From positions 1 through 51,288 of the forward strand of contig CANRFC010000021.1 in assembly GCA_947629795.1 (NCBI GenBank): DNA of 51,288 bases, read 5' to 3'. Within the stretch, counting starts at the first letter, position 1. Every line of letters begins with the position of its first letter. The notes below the pieces were generated by a model, which was given only the letters and a program-made list of their open reading frames with translations, was not told the origin of the DNA and did not search any database. The DNA is from an uncultured Oscillospiraceae bacterium. GTDB lineage: Bacteria; Bacillota; Clostridia; Oscillospirales; Oscillospiraceae. Positions 1 through 7,728 of this stretch are shown here, in pieces. Both the position numbers and the translations under genes were made by a program.

Positions 1-348
1 GTGCTGGAGGAGGTCTCCAAGCGCCTGCCCGGCTTCCCCATCGTGCTCCACGGCTCCTCCAGCGTGCCCCAGGAGTACGTGAAGATGGTCAACGAGCACG
101 GCGGCAAGATGCCCGACGCCGTGGGCATCCCCGAGGAGCAGCTCCGCAAGGCCGCCACCCTCAGCGTGTGCAAGATCAACATCGATTCCGACCTGCGCCT
201 GACCATGACCGGCACCATCCGGCAGTTCTTTGACGAGCATCCTGACAAGTTTGACCCCCGGGAATACCTCAAGCCCGCCCGGGCCAACATCAAGGAGACC
301 GTCCGTCACAAGCTGGTGGACGTCCTGGGCTGCGCCGGCAAGGCCTGA
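1..348 (+). CDS. Class II fructose-bisphosphate aldolase, C-terminal part (cut by window edge)
   Basis: The frame is open from the first base, so this is the last 115 codons of a gene that begins outside the window; the leading GTG is an internal valine codon. The segment LHGSSSVPQEYV followed by KINIDSDLRL is typical of class II (zinc-dependent) aldolases, which cleave fructose-1,6-bisphosphate (or a related ketose bisphosphate) to glyceraldehyde-3-phosphate and dihydroxyacetone phosphate. The His of LHGSS is the expected metal ligand, and the NIDSDLR stretch belongs to the phosphate/substrate-binding part of the barrel. The C-terminus IKETVRHKLVDVLGCAGKA fits the longer aldolase subgroup. 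A strong hairpin at 394-427 follows. The family is clear; the exact substrate (fructose or tagatose bisphosphate) cannot be settled from this fragment. Confidence 0.9.
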   Translation: MLEEVSKRLPGFPIVLHGSSSVPQEYVKMVNEHGGKMPDAVGIPEEQLRKAATLSVCKINIDSDLRLTMTGTIRQFFDEHPDKFDPREYLKPARANIKETVRHKLVDVLGCAGKA

Positions 349-382
349 ACAAAAGACCGGACGTATTCCGCCGGACAAGCTG

Positions 383-1065
383 TTATGGATCCCAAACGGG
401 GCGCTGCCGTATGGCAGCGCCCCGTTTCTGTCCATTGTCCATGAGCTCCATGGTCAGCTTGACAGCAAGAGCCCGATCCAGTTCGACTTGGTCGCTCTCC
501 ACCGTGACGGAAGCGGTGCCGGTGCCCTGATATCCCACAGCGCAGATCATATGCTCACCGGCGGGGAGGGACACCTCTGTCTGATGTTCTCCGGATTCGC
601 TGAAGCGCTCCACGCTGCCGTCGGCTTTGACCAGCGCCAGGACCATGTCGGTCCCATCGATCACATAGGTGATGGGGATCTGACAGTCAGCCTGAGCGTT
701 CAGGCCCAACATGGCACTGATGCCGGTGAGTGAGCCGGCATGATATTCCATGCCGTTTTCCAGGTCGGTCATGCCGCTGTCCTCCGTGTCGCAGAGCATG
801 GGATAGGCGGCGATATCCTGGTCGGTGATGTCGGAAAGACTGCTCCAGCCGGCCTTGACCGCAAGCATTTCGTTTAGCTTTCCCTCAAGATCAGCAGAGA
901 TGGAGGGAGTAGGCTGAGGGGCCTGAGAAGGGGTGGCTGAGGAGTCTGGGAGGGGGCGGGCGGAGGAGTTGGAGAGGGGTCAGCGAGGGGAGGCGAGCAG
1001 GCGCACAAAAGGCTTAGTTGTACAAAAAGGGCCCAAAAACACCGCTTTCACTGGCCGTTTTTCAT
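383..1065 (-). pseudogene. Degraded lipoprotein gene (nonsense codon plus frameshift)
   Basis: Reading the minus strand from ATG at 1065-1063, which has a good ribosome binding site (AGGGGG overlapping the end of the threonine aldolase gene), gives MKNGQ, then TGA at 1050-1048, then in the same frame KRCFWALFVQLSLLCACS: a hydrophobic segment ending in a lipobox-like LCAC. A Ser/Pro/Thr-rich linker follows. Around 920-950 the frame must shift by one base to continue into the remaining linker (SATPSQAPQPTPSISADLEGKLNEML) and a globular domain of about 150 residues. That last part is open to a stop at 383 and runs through a terminator hairpin, so its original stop may also be lost. The domain matches no family I recognise. 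Start, lipobox, linker and domain are all in the right order, so this reads as a recently inactivated surface lipoprotein. Sequencing error is the alternative explanation. Confidence 0.7.
394..427. terminator. Strong hairpin, likely bidirectional terminator
   Basis: A 15-bp perfect stem (394-408 with 413-427) with a GTAT loop lies 45 bases after the aldolase stop. Its outer pairs are A/T, so both strands end the stem in TTT. The reading frame of the degraded lipoprotein gene on the minus strand runs straight through it. Confidence 0.75.
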
Positions 1066-1077
1066 GCTCTACCCCCT

Positions 1078-2106
1078 TTAAATGGACCTCTTCAGGGCCT
1101 CCAGAAAGCCGGTGACGGAGGTCATCTCGGTGGCAAAGGAGGTGACGAAGCGGACGATGGTGTGGGTCTCGTCCTGCTTGCTCCAGACCTCATGGGTGGC
1201 AATTTTATCCAGCTCCGGGAGGAGACTGTCGGGGAGGATGGGGAAGATCTGGTTGGTGGAGGAGGGGGTCATCATGGGGAAGCCCAGCTCCTCCAGCCCG
1301 GCCTGAAGGGCCTGGGCGGTGTCCACAGAATTTTTGGCGATGCGCCAGTAGAGCCCATCCTCAAGGAGGGCCTGGAACTGGACCCCCAGCAGGAAGCCCT
1401 TGGCCAGCACGGCACCCTCCCGCTTCATCATGCGGAAGAAATGGGGCTGGAGGGCGGGATTAGTGATGACCAGGGCCTCGCCCATGAGAGCGCCGTTCTT
1501 GGTGCCGCCGATGTAGAAGGCGTCGCACAGCCGGGCCAGGTCGGGGAGGGTCAGGTCGTTCTCCTGGGCGGCAAAGGCACAGCCCAGACGGGCGCCGTCC
1601 AGGAAGAGGAGCAGGCCGTTGTCCTTGCAGCAGGCCGACAGGGCGGTGAGCTCGGCCTTGGTGTAGACCGCGCCGGTCTCGGTGGCGTCGGAGATGTAGA
1701 CCAGGCGGGGGAGGGTCAGGTGTTCGTCCCGGCACTCCTCCACAAGGGGAAGGATATGCGCGGGGGAGAGCTTGCCGTCTCCGGCGACCTGGACGTGGAG
1801 AAGCTTGTGTCCCACGCCCTCCACGGCTCCCACCTCATGGGTGTTGACGTGGCCGGTGGCGGCACAGATGACGCTCTCCCAGGGCCGCAGGAAGGCGCCG
1901 ATGGCGGTGAAATTGGTCTGGGTGCCTCCCACCAGGAACTCCACAGCGGCCTGGGGGGCCCGGCACAGGTCCTTGATGAGCTGGGCGGCCTTGCCGCAGT
2001 AAGCATCCTGGCCGTAGCCGACGATGCTTTCCCCGTTGATGGCGGCGATGGCCTCCAGCACCTTGGGGTGGCACCCCTCGGAATAGTCGTTTCTGAAGCT
2101 GTACAT
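1078..2106 (-). CDS. Low-specificity threonine aldolase family protein (beta-eliminating lyase)
   Basis: 342 residues, PLP-dependent fold type I. Visible features are the early RNDYSEG motif, the cofactor aspartate in LFLDGARL (169-174) and the Schiff-base lysine in YIGGTKNG (K203). Enzymes of this family cleave L-threonine or L-allo-threonine to glycine and acetaldehyde in the cytosol, often with broad beta-hydroxy amino acid specificity. The start is ATG at 2106, preceded by GGAGGAAA at good spacing; an upstream extension of the frame has no such site and overlaps glnS. It lies 68 bases downstream of glnS but behind a terminator. The degraded lipoprotein gene starts 12 bases after its stop, with its ribosome binding site next to the TAA, so the two were probably co-transcribed. 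Family certain, true substrate unknown. Confidence 0.88.
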   Translation of the reverse strand: MYSFRNDYSEGCHPKVLEAIAAINGESIVGYGQDAYCGKAAQLIKDLCRAPQAAVEFLVGGTQTNFTAIGAFLRPWESVICAATGHVNTHEVGAVEGVGHKLLHVQVAGDGKLSPAHILPLVEECRDEHLTLPRLVYISDATETGAVYTKAELTALSACCKDNGLLLFLDGARLGCAFAAQENDLTLPDLARLCDAFYIGGTKNGALMGEALVITNPALQPHFFRMMKREGAVLAKGFLLGVQFQALLEDGLYWRIAKNSVDTAQALQAGLEELGFPMMTPSSTNQIFPILPDSLLPELDKIATHEVWSKQDETHTIVRFVTSFATEMTSVTGFLEALKRSI

Positions 2107-2144
2107 GGGTATTTCCTCCGTTTGCAGATTTTTCAGAGAAGAAT

Positions 2145-2169
2145 TGGGGCGGGTCACAGACCCGCCCCA
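2145..2169 (-). terminator. Terminator after glnS
   Basis: An 11-bp GC-rich perfect stem (2145-2155 with 2159-2169) with a 3-base loop, followed on the minus strand by ATTCTTCT. It sits 5 bases after the glnS stop and before the threonine aldolase gene. Confidence 0.75.
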
Positions 2170-2174
2170 GATGC

Positions 2175-3878
2175 TCAGAATTTGAAGGAATCCTTCAGGC
2201 TCACCGAGCGGTTGAAGACCAGATGGCCGGGCTTGGCGTCCCGGTTGTCCAGGCAGAAGTAGCCCTGGCGCATGAACTGGTAGCTCTCGGCGGTCTTGCC
2301 GCTCTCCGGCATGGGGGCGGCGGCCAGACCCGCCTCCACCTTGCAGCCGGTGAGGACCTCCAGGGACTTGGGGTTGAGGCACTCCATGAAGTCCTTGTCC
2401 CCGGCATCGGGGGCCTCGTCGGCGAAGAGGTTGTCGTAGAGCCGCACCTCGGCGTCGATGGCGGTGGCGGCGTCCACCCAGTGAAGGGTGGCACCCTTGA
2501 CCTTCCGGCCGTCGGCGGGGTCACCGCCCCGGGAGCCGGGGTCATACTCGGCGGCGATCTCGGTGACATGGCCCTCGCTGTCGGTCTCGTAGCCCACGCA
2601 CTTGATGAGGTAGGCCCCCTTCAGGCGGCACTCGGGCCCGCCGGGATAGAGCCGCTTATACTTGGGCACGGGTTCGGGGAGGAAGTCCTCGGCCTCCACC
2701 CACAGCTCCCGGGAGAAGGTGACAGTCCGGGTGCCGGCGCTCTCGTCGCCGGGGATGTTCTCCACCTCAAAGGTCTCGCTCTGGCCGGCGGGGTAGTTGG
2801 TGATGACCAGCTTTACCGGCCGCAGCACGGCCATGACCCGCTTGGCGGTGCGGTTCAGGTCCTCCCGCAGGCAGTGCTCCAGGAAACCGAACTCCACGGT
2901 GGAGGCGGCCTTGGTCACGCCGTTGCGGTCGGTGAAATCCCGGATGGCGGCGGGGGTGTAGCCCCGGCGGCGCAGGCCGCACAGGGTGGGCATGCGGGGG
3001 TCGTCCCAGCCCGAGACCTTGCCCTGTTCCACCAGGGCCCGGAGCTTCCGCTTGGACATGACGGTATAGTTGATGCCCAGGCGGGCAAACTCGATCTGCC
3101 GGGGCTTGTGATAGGGGATGGAGACGTGCTCCACCACCCAGTCGTAGAGGGGCCGGTGGTCCTCAAACTCCAGGGAGCACAGGGAGTGGGTGATCCCCTC
3201 CAGGGCGTCCTCGATGGGGTGGGCAAAGTCATACATGGGATAGATGCACCACTTGTCCCCCTGGCGGTGATGGTGGGCGTGGTTGATGCGGTAGATCACC
3301 GGGTCCCGCATGTTGAAGTTGCCGCTGGCCAGGTCGATCTTGGCCCGGAGGGTCATGGCGCCGTTGGGGAACTCGCCGGCCTTCATCCGGGCAAAGAGGT
3401 CCAGGGACTCCTCTATGGGCCGGTCCCGGTAGGGGGAGGTGGCGGGCACGCCCACGTCGCCCCGGTGGGCCTTGAACTCCTCGGGGGAGAGCTCGCAGAC
3501 GTAGGCCAGGCCCTTCTTGATGAGCTCCACGGCGTAGTCATACATCTGGTCAAAGTAGTCCGAGGCATAGAAGAACCGGTCGCCCCAGTCGAAGCCCAGC
3601 CAGTGGATGTCCTCCTGGATGGCTTCTACAAACTCCACATCTTCCTTGGCGGGGTTGGTGTCGTCCATGCGGAGATTGCACAGGCCGCCGTACTTTTCCG
3701 CCGTGCCGAAGTCGATGATCAGCGCCTTGCAGTGGCCGATGTGCAGATAGCCGTTGGGCTCAGGGGGGAAACGGGTATGGACGGTCATCCCGGCATACTG
3801 TCCGCCGGGAGCGATATCCTCATCAATAAAATCGTGGATGAAGTTCTGGCCCATGACGGGCTTGAGATCGTCAGACAT
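2175..3878 (-). CDS. glnS: Glutaminyl-tRNA synthetase
   Basis: 567 residues, class I aminoacyl-tRNA synthetase. It charges tRNA-Gln with glutamine. The signature PPEPNGYLHIGHCKA carries the HIGH motif near residue 45, and VMSKRKL is the KMSKS-type loop. After the catalytic core come the two anticodon-binding beta-barrels, ending in the typical FNRSVSLKDSFKF. Presence of GlnRS means direct charging rather than relying only on the Glu-tRNA amidotransferase route. The start is ATG at 3878 (MSDDLKPVMGQNF), with AGGAGG upstream at a slightly long spacing of 11 bases. In-frame codons further upstream run into the promoter region and are not coding. A sigma-A promoter at 3914-3942 points into the gene, back to back with the T-box promoter. 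Confidence 0.97.
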   Translation of the reverse strand: MSDDLKPVMGQNFIHDFIDEDIAPGGQYAGMTVHTRFPPEPNGYLHIGHCKALIIDFGTAEKYGGLCNLRMDDTNPAKEDVEFVEAIQEDIHWLGFDWGDRFFYASDYFDQMYDYAVELIKKGLAYVCELSPEEFKAHRGDVGVPATSPYRDRPIEESLDLFARMKAGEFPNGAMTLRAKIDLASGNFNMRDPVIYRINHAHHHRQGDKWCIYPMYDFAHPIEDALEGITHSLCSLEFEDHRPLYDWVVEHVSIPYHKPRQIEFARLGINYTVMSKRKLRALVEQGKVSGWDDPRMPTLCGLRRRGYTPAAIRDFTDRNGVTKAASTVEFGFLEHCLREDLNRTAKRVMAVLRPVKLVITNYPAGQSETFEVENIPGDESAGTRTVTFSRELWVEAEDFLPEPVPKYKRLYPGGPECRLKGAYLIKCVGYETDSEGHVTEIAAEYDPGSRGGDPADGRKVKGATLHWVDAATAIDAEVRLYDNLFADEAPDAGDKDFMECLNPKSLEVLTGCKVEAGLAAAPMPESGKTAESYQFMRQGYFCLDNRDAKPGHLVFNRSVSLKDSFKF

Positions 3879-3913
3879 AGCTGCGCGCGCCTCCTCTTTT
3901 GCATATAACCAGT

Positions 3914-3942
3914 ATTTTACCTTGTTGCGAAGGAAATTGCAA
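3914..3942 (-). promoter_or_regulatory. Sigma-A promoter for glnS
   Basis: On the minus strand, TTGCAA (3942-3937), a 17-base spacer and TAAAAT (3919-3914), 36 bases before the glnS start codon. It is divergent from the T-box promoter, with 12 bases between the two -35 boxes. Confidence 0.75.
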
Positions 3943-3954
3943 TCCTTTCTTTGC

Positions 3955-3983
3955 TTGACAAACGGGAAAACCCATATTATAAT
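3955..3983 (+). promoter_or_regulatory. Consensus sigma-A promoter of the T-box operon
   Basis: TTGACA (3955-3960), a 17-base spacer and TATAAT (3978-3983): a perfect consensus promoter. Transcription should start near 3990, just before T-box stem I. Confidence 0.9.
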
Positions 3984-3989
3984 GGCCCT

Positions 3990-4249
3990 TACAGCGATGA
4001 AGAGGCCAAGTAAGCTGTATTTTTGCCCCACAGAGAGCCCCCGGCAGGTGAAAGGGGGAGGGCGGAATACAGACGAATACCCCTCGGAGCCGTCCCCCGA
4101 AGCAGCAGTAGGGGAGACCGGGTGCGCCCGTTCCAGCGCCGCCGTGTGGAAGCACGGCATGAGGCCGCCTTCGTGAGAAGGGGGCGATTCAGAGGTGGTA
4201 CCGCGTTTTTTGACGCCCTCTGTCCCAAGGGACAGGGGGCGCTTTTTTG
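3990..4249 (+). promoter_or_regulatory. T-box riboswitch, tyrosine specifier (UAC)
   Basis: The leader contains the invariant T-box core TGGTACCGCG (4196-4205), followed by a terminator stem (about 4214-4240) and six T's (4243-4248). Upstream lies a stem I with the expected ACAGAGAGCC...GGTGAAA pattern (4030-4055) and a specifier-loop-like GGAATACAGA. The triplet at 4068-4070 is TAC, the tyrosine codon; a second AATAC at 4076-4080 also reads TAC, so the inferred specificity does not depend on which is used. Uncharged tRNA-Tyr should bind and favour antitermination, turning on the transporter gene and tyrS downstream. Confidence 0.93.
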
Positions 4250-4261
4250 GGAGGCGGAGGC

Positions 4262-5128
4262 ATGGAAGAAGAGGACCGGCAGCGGCGCCGGCGGGGGACG
4301 CTGTGTGTGTTCCTGGCGGCTGTTTTATACAGCATCGGTGGGCTGTGCATCAAGGTCATCCCCTGGCACGGCATGAGCATCAACGGGGGACGGAACATCA
4401 TCTCAGTGCTGGTGGTGGGAGCCTATCTGCTTATTATCCGGCACCCGCCCCGGTGGGACCGCTGGATCGCCCTGGGGGCGGTGAGCGTGTGCGGGACCAA
4501 TGTGCTGTTCACCCTGGCCAACAAGATGACCACCGCCGCCAACGCCATCGTGCTCCAGTTCACCGCACCTATCTTCGTCATTCTGCTGTCCATCCTTTTC
4601 TGGCACAGGCGGCCCCAAAGACTGGACCTGACTGTCTGCGCTGTCACCCTTCTGGGGGTGCTCTGCTTCTTCATTGAGAGCCTGGAGGGCGGCGGCATGC
4701 TGGGTAATGTGCTGGCCCTGATCTCCGGGGTGACCTACGCCGGGGTCTTTCTGCTCAACGACCTGCCCAACGCCGACCCCATTTCGTCGGTCTTCTGGGG
4801 AGATGTTTGCAGCGCCGTGCTGGGGCTGCCCTTTCTGGTGCGGGAGACCGAGTTTACCCCCACAGCCGTCACCAGCCTGGTGATCCTGGGGGCCTTCCAG
4901 GTGGGAGTTGCCTACATCCTCATGTGCGAGGGGCTCAAGACCACCCCGGCGGTGACCGCGTCTCTTATCTCCGGCATCGAACCGGTGCTCAATCCCATTC
5001 TGGTGGCGGTATTCTACCACGAGACCATCGGCCCGGTCTCGCTCATCGGGGCGGTGACCGTGGTGGGCGCGGTCATCATATACAACGTGCTGAAGGCCCG
5101 GCAAAGCCCGCCGGAGCCTGTGAAATAA
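4262..5128 (+). CDS. EamA-family (DMT) transporter under T-box control
   Basis: 288 residues with about ten hydrophobic segments arranged as two EamA repeats of five. The internal conserved positions (QFTAPIFVILLS near residue 100; SGIEPVLNPILVAVFYHE near residue 240) are typical of drug/metabolite transporter permeases in the cytoplasmic membrane. The start is ATG at 4262, 13 bases after the T-box terminator run, with GGAGG in front. Only 18 bases separate it from tyrS, and nothing resembling a terminator lies between, so both genes answer to the same tyrosine T-box. Inference: the substrate is tyrosine, a related aromatic compound or a precursor. Whether it imports or exports cannot be read from the sequence; induction by tyrosine shortage argues for uptake. 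Confidence 0.85.
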   Translation: MEEEDRQRRRRGTLCVFLAAVLYSIGGLCIKVIPWHGMSINGGRNIISVLVVGAYLLIIRHPPRWDRWIALGAVSVCGTNVLFTLANKMTTAANAIVLQFTAPIFVILLSILFWHRRPQRLDLTVCAVTLLGVLCFFIESLEGGGMLGNVLALISGVTYAGVFLLNDLPNADPISSVFWGDVCSAVLGLPFLVRETEFTPTAVTSLVILGAFQVGVAYILMCEGLKTTPAVTASLISGIEPVLNPILVAVFYHETIGPVSLIGAVTVVGAVIIYNVLKARQSPPEPVK

Positions 5129-5146
5129 CAAAAGGAGAGGATCACA

Positions 5147-6379
5147 ATGACAATTTACGACGAACTGAAGGCCCGGGGGCTCATCGCCCAGGTCACCGAT
5201 GAGGAGGAGATCAAGAACGTCATCAACGCCGGCAAGGCCACCTTTTATATCGGGTTCGACTGTACTGCCGACAGCCTGACTGCCGGCCACTTCATGGCCC
5301 TGACCCTGATGAAGCGGCTCCAGCAGGCGGGGAACAAGCCCATCGCCCTCATCGGCGGCGGCACCACCATGATCGGCGACCCCTCGGGGCGCAGCGACAT
5401 GCGCAAGATGCTCACCAAGGAGGACATCGACCACAACGCCGAGTGTTTCAAGCGGCAGATGGAGCGCTTCATCGAATTCGGCGAGGGTCCCGGCAAGGCC
5501 ATGATGCTCAACAACGCCGATTGGCTCCTGAAGCTCAACTACGTGGACCTTCTCCGGGAGGTAGGCGCCTGCTTCAGCGTGAACAACATGCTCCGGGCCG
5601 AGTGCTACAAGCAGAGGATGGAGAAGGGGCTGTCCTTCCTGGAGTTCAACTACATGATCATGCAGTCTTACGATTTCTACCACATGTTCCAGACCGTGGG
5701 GTGCAACATGCAGTTCGGCGGGGATGACCAGTGGAGCAATATGCTGGGCGGCACCGAGCTCATCCGCCGGAAGCTGGGCAAGGACGCCTATGCCATGACC
5801 ATCACTCTGCTCACCGACTCCCAGGGCAAGAAGATGGGCAAGACCGCCGGCAACGCCGTGTGGCTGGACGCCAACAAGACCAGCCCCTACGACTTCTACC
5901 AGTACTGGCGCAATGTGGGGGACGCCGACGTGATGAAGTGCATCCGGATGCTCACCTTCCTGCCTCTGGAGCAGATCGACGAGATGGATCACTGGAAGGA
6001 CGCCCAGCTCAACCAGGCCAAGGAGATCCTGGCCTATGAGCTGACCAAGATGGTCCACGGCGAGGACGAGGCTGTCAAGGCCCAGAATGCCGCCAAGGCC
6101 CTCTTTGCCGGCGGCGGGGACCATGCCGACATGCCCTCCACCACCCTGGCCGCCGCCGACTTTACCGACGGAAAGATCGGCGCGCTGACCCTTCTGGTGA
6201 AGTGCGGCCTGGCCGCCTCCAACGGCGAGGCCCGGCGGCTCATCCAGCAGGGCGGCGTGTCCATGGGGGAGGAGAAGCTGACCGACCCCGCCGCGTGGTT
6301 TGACGCAGTTCTCTTCGCGGGAGACGGCGTGATCCTTAAGAAAGGCAAAAAAGTGTTCCACCGGGTGGTGACAGACTGA
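5147..6379 (+). CDS. tyrS: Tyrosyl-tRNA synthetase
   Basis: 410 residues, class I synthetase. The adenylation site shows the HIGH-type TAGHFM near residue 47 and the KMSKS-type KKMGKT near residue 230, followed by the N(A)VWLD.NKTSPYDFYQYWRN stretch typical of TyrRS. The C-terminal 60 residues form an S4-like RNA-binding domain (GEARRLIQQGGVSM). It charges tRNA-Tyr in the cytosol. ATG at 5147 follows AAGGAGAGG. The gene is second in the T-box operon, which fits regulation by uncharged tRNA-Tyr. A promoter for the next gene overlaps its last codons. Confidence 0.97.
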   Translation: MTIYDELKARGLIAQVTDEEEIKNVINAGKATFYIGFDCTADSLTAGHFMALTLMKRLQQAGNKPIALIGGGTTMIGDPSGRSDMRKMLTKEDIDHNAECFKRQMERFIEFGEGPGKAMMLNNADWLLKLNYVDLLREVGACFSVNNMLRAECYKQRMEKGLSFLEFNYMIMQSYDFYHMFQTVGCNMQFGGDDQWSNMLGGTELIRRKLGKDAYAMTITLLTDSQGKKMGKTAGNAVWLDANKTSPYDFYQYWRNVGDADVMKCIRMLTFLPLEQIDEMDHWKDAQLNQAKEILAYELTKMVHGEDEAVKAQNAAKALFAGGGDHADMPSTTLAAADFTDGKIGALTLLVKCGLAASNGEARRLIQQGGVSMGEEKLTDPAAWFDAVLFAGDGVILKKGKKVFHRVVTD

Positions 6380-6396
6380 CCCGGGCGTGGTACAAT
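6368..6396 (+). promoter_or_regulatory. Sigma-A promoter for the AI-2E-family permease
   Basis: GTGACA (6368-6373), a 17-base spacer and TACAAT (6391-6396), with an extended -10 TGG in front. The -35 lies in the last codons of tyrS. The leader contains a GC-rich hairpin around 6425-6446 (CCCGCCG...CGGCGGG) before the gene. Confidence 0.65.
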
Positions 6397-6471
6397 AGCC
6401 TCAGCGAACTTGTCTGAGAAATACCCGCCGACCCATGGCGGCGGGATGACCGAGAAAAAGAGGTGAGGGAA

Positions 6472-7680
6472 GTGGAGGAAAAGAAGCCCAGGTGGTATCA
6501 TCCGGACAGCCGGACCCTGTCCAACCTCCTGGTGGTGTGCGTGGGCATCCTGCTCTATTTGGGCCTGACCCATCTGCCCCAGGTCCGTGCCGTGATCAAT
6601 GGGTTTTTGGGCGTGCTCACCCCCTTTATCGCCGGCTTTGCCATCGCCTACCTTCTCAACACCCCCGCCAACTTCTTTGCAAAAAAGGTGTTCCACAGGA
6701 CCAAACACGCCCAGGTCTGGGCGGTGGTGACGGTCTATGTCCTGGCCCTGGCGGTCATCTCCGTGCTGCTCCAGCTCATTCTCCCCCAGGTGGGGGACTC
6801 TCTGTACAGCCTGGCCGGAAACCTGTCCACCTACATCAACAACCTCAGCCGGATGGTGCAGGAGCTCATTCAGCGTTTCGACCTGAAGGGCGAGGGCGTG
6901 ACCTCCATTGTCAACGACTACGAGGCTCTGCTCCGTCAGGCCATGGACTTCCTCACCTCGTCCAAGTTCATGGACCTGCTCACCGCCTCGGCCCCCAACC
7001 TGCTCAACGCGGGCAAAGCGGCGGTGAACGGCGTGGTCACCGGCCTGACCGCTCTCATCGCCTCCATCTATATGCTTCTGGGGAAGGACAGGCTGATCCG
7101 GCAGTGCAAAAAGCTCCTCTATGCCCTCTTTCCCGCCAAGGGGGTCAGCCATATCCTGTCGGTGGCCGGCCGGGCCAACACCATCTTTGTGGGCTTCATC
7201 AACGGTAAGCTCATCGACTCGGCCATCATCGGCGTGCTGTGCTTTATCCTCACCTCGGTGCTCTCCATCCCCTACGCGGTGCTGGTGAGCGTGGTGGTGG
7301 GCGTGACCAATATCATCCCCTTCTTCGGCCCCATCATCGGCGCCGTGCCCTGTCTGATGATCCTGGTCATCGTGGACCCCTGGGCCGCTCTGCGCTTCGG
7401 CATCCTCATCATCGCCCTCCAGCAGTTTGACGGCAATATCCTGGGCCCCAAGATCCTGGGCGACTCCACCGGCCTGTCCGCCATCTGGGTCCTGGTGGCC
7501 ATCGTGGTGGGCGGCGGCCTGTTCGGCTTCCCCGGGATGCTCCTGGGCGTGCCCACCTTTGCCGTGCTCTACTCCCTCATGCGGGAGTGGGCCGACCGGC
7601 GCCTTGCCAAGAAGGGCATCAACGCCGACGGAAAGCCCCTGACGGAACCGCCTGCCTCGCCGACCGAACCGAAAGCATAG
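6472..7680 (+). CDS. AI-2E family transporter (UPF0118 membrane protein)
   Basis: 402 residues, with hydrophobic segments at both ends around a long soluble amphipathic region (about residues 110-190), as in the PF01594 family. The conserved stretches VVVGVTNIIPFFGPIIGAVP and QQFDGNILGPKILGDSTGL match that family well. Members have been linked to autoinducer-2 export, Na+/H+ antiport and other transport, so substrate is unassigned. GTG at 6472 is chosen because AGAGGTGAGG lies just upstream; an in-frame GTG at 6463 is itself part of that ribosome binding site. A promoter at 6368-6396 and a strong terminator at 7682-7718 make it a single-gene unit. Confidence 0.85.
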   Translation: MEEKKPRWYHPDSRTLSNLLVVCVGILLYLGLTHLPQVRAVINGFLGVLTPFIAGFAIAYLLNTPANFFAKKVFHRTKHAQVWAVVTVYVLALAVISVLLQLILPQVGDSLYSLAGNLSTYINNLSRMVQELIQRFDLKGEGVTSIVNDYEALLRQAMDFLTSSKFMDLLTASAPNLLNAGKAAVNGVVTGLTALIASIYMLLGKDRLIRQCKKLLYALFPAKGVSHILSVAGRANTIFVGFINGKLIDSAIIGVLCFILTSVLSIPYAVLVSVVVGVTNIIPFFGPIIGAVPCLMILVIVDPWAALRFGILIIALQQFDGNILGPKILGDSTGLSAIWVLVAIVVGGGLFGFPGMLLGVPTFAVLYSLMREWADRRLAKKGINADGKPLTEPPASPTEPKA

Positions 7681-7681
7681 G

Positions 7682-7718
7682 AAAAACGCTCCGCCTTCCC
7701 GGAAGGCGGAGCGTTTTT
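7682..7718. terminator. Bidirectional terminator between convergent genes
   Basis: An 18-bp perfect stem (7682-7699 with 7701-7718) whose outer pairs are AAAAA/TTTTT, so it works for the plus-strand permease and the minus-strand dapA. It ends 11 bases from the dapA stop. Confidence 0.92.
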
Positions 7719-7728
7719 CCTATATCTG

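Noticed and set aside
4403-6361. Very long open frame (about 650 codons) antisense to the EamA and tyrS genes
   Set aside because: GC-rich codon bias on the plus strand leaves the opposite frame free of stops; its product is His/Gly/Leu-rich with no recognisable domain, and the sense genes are certain.
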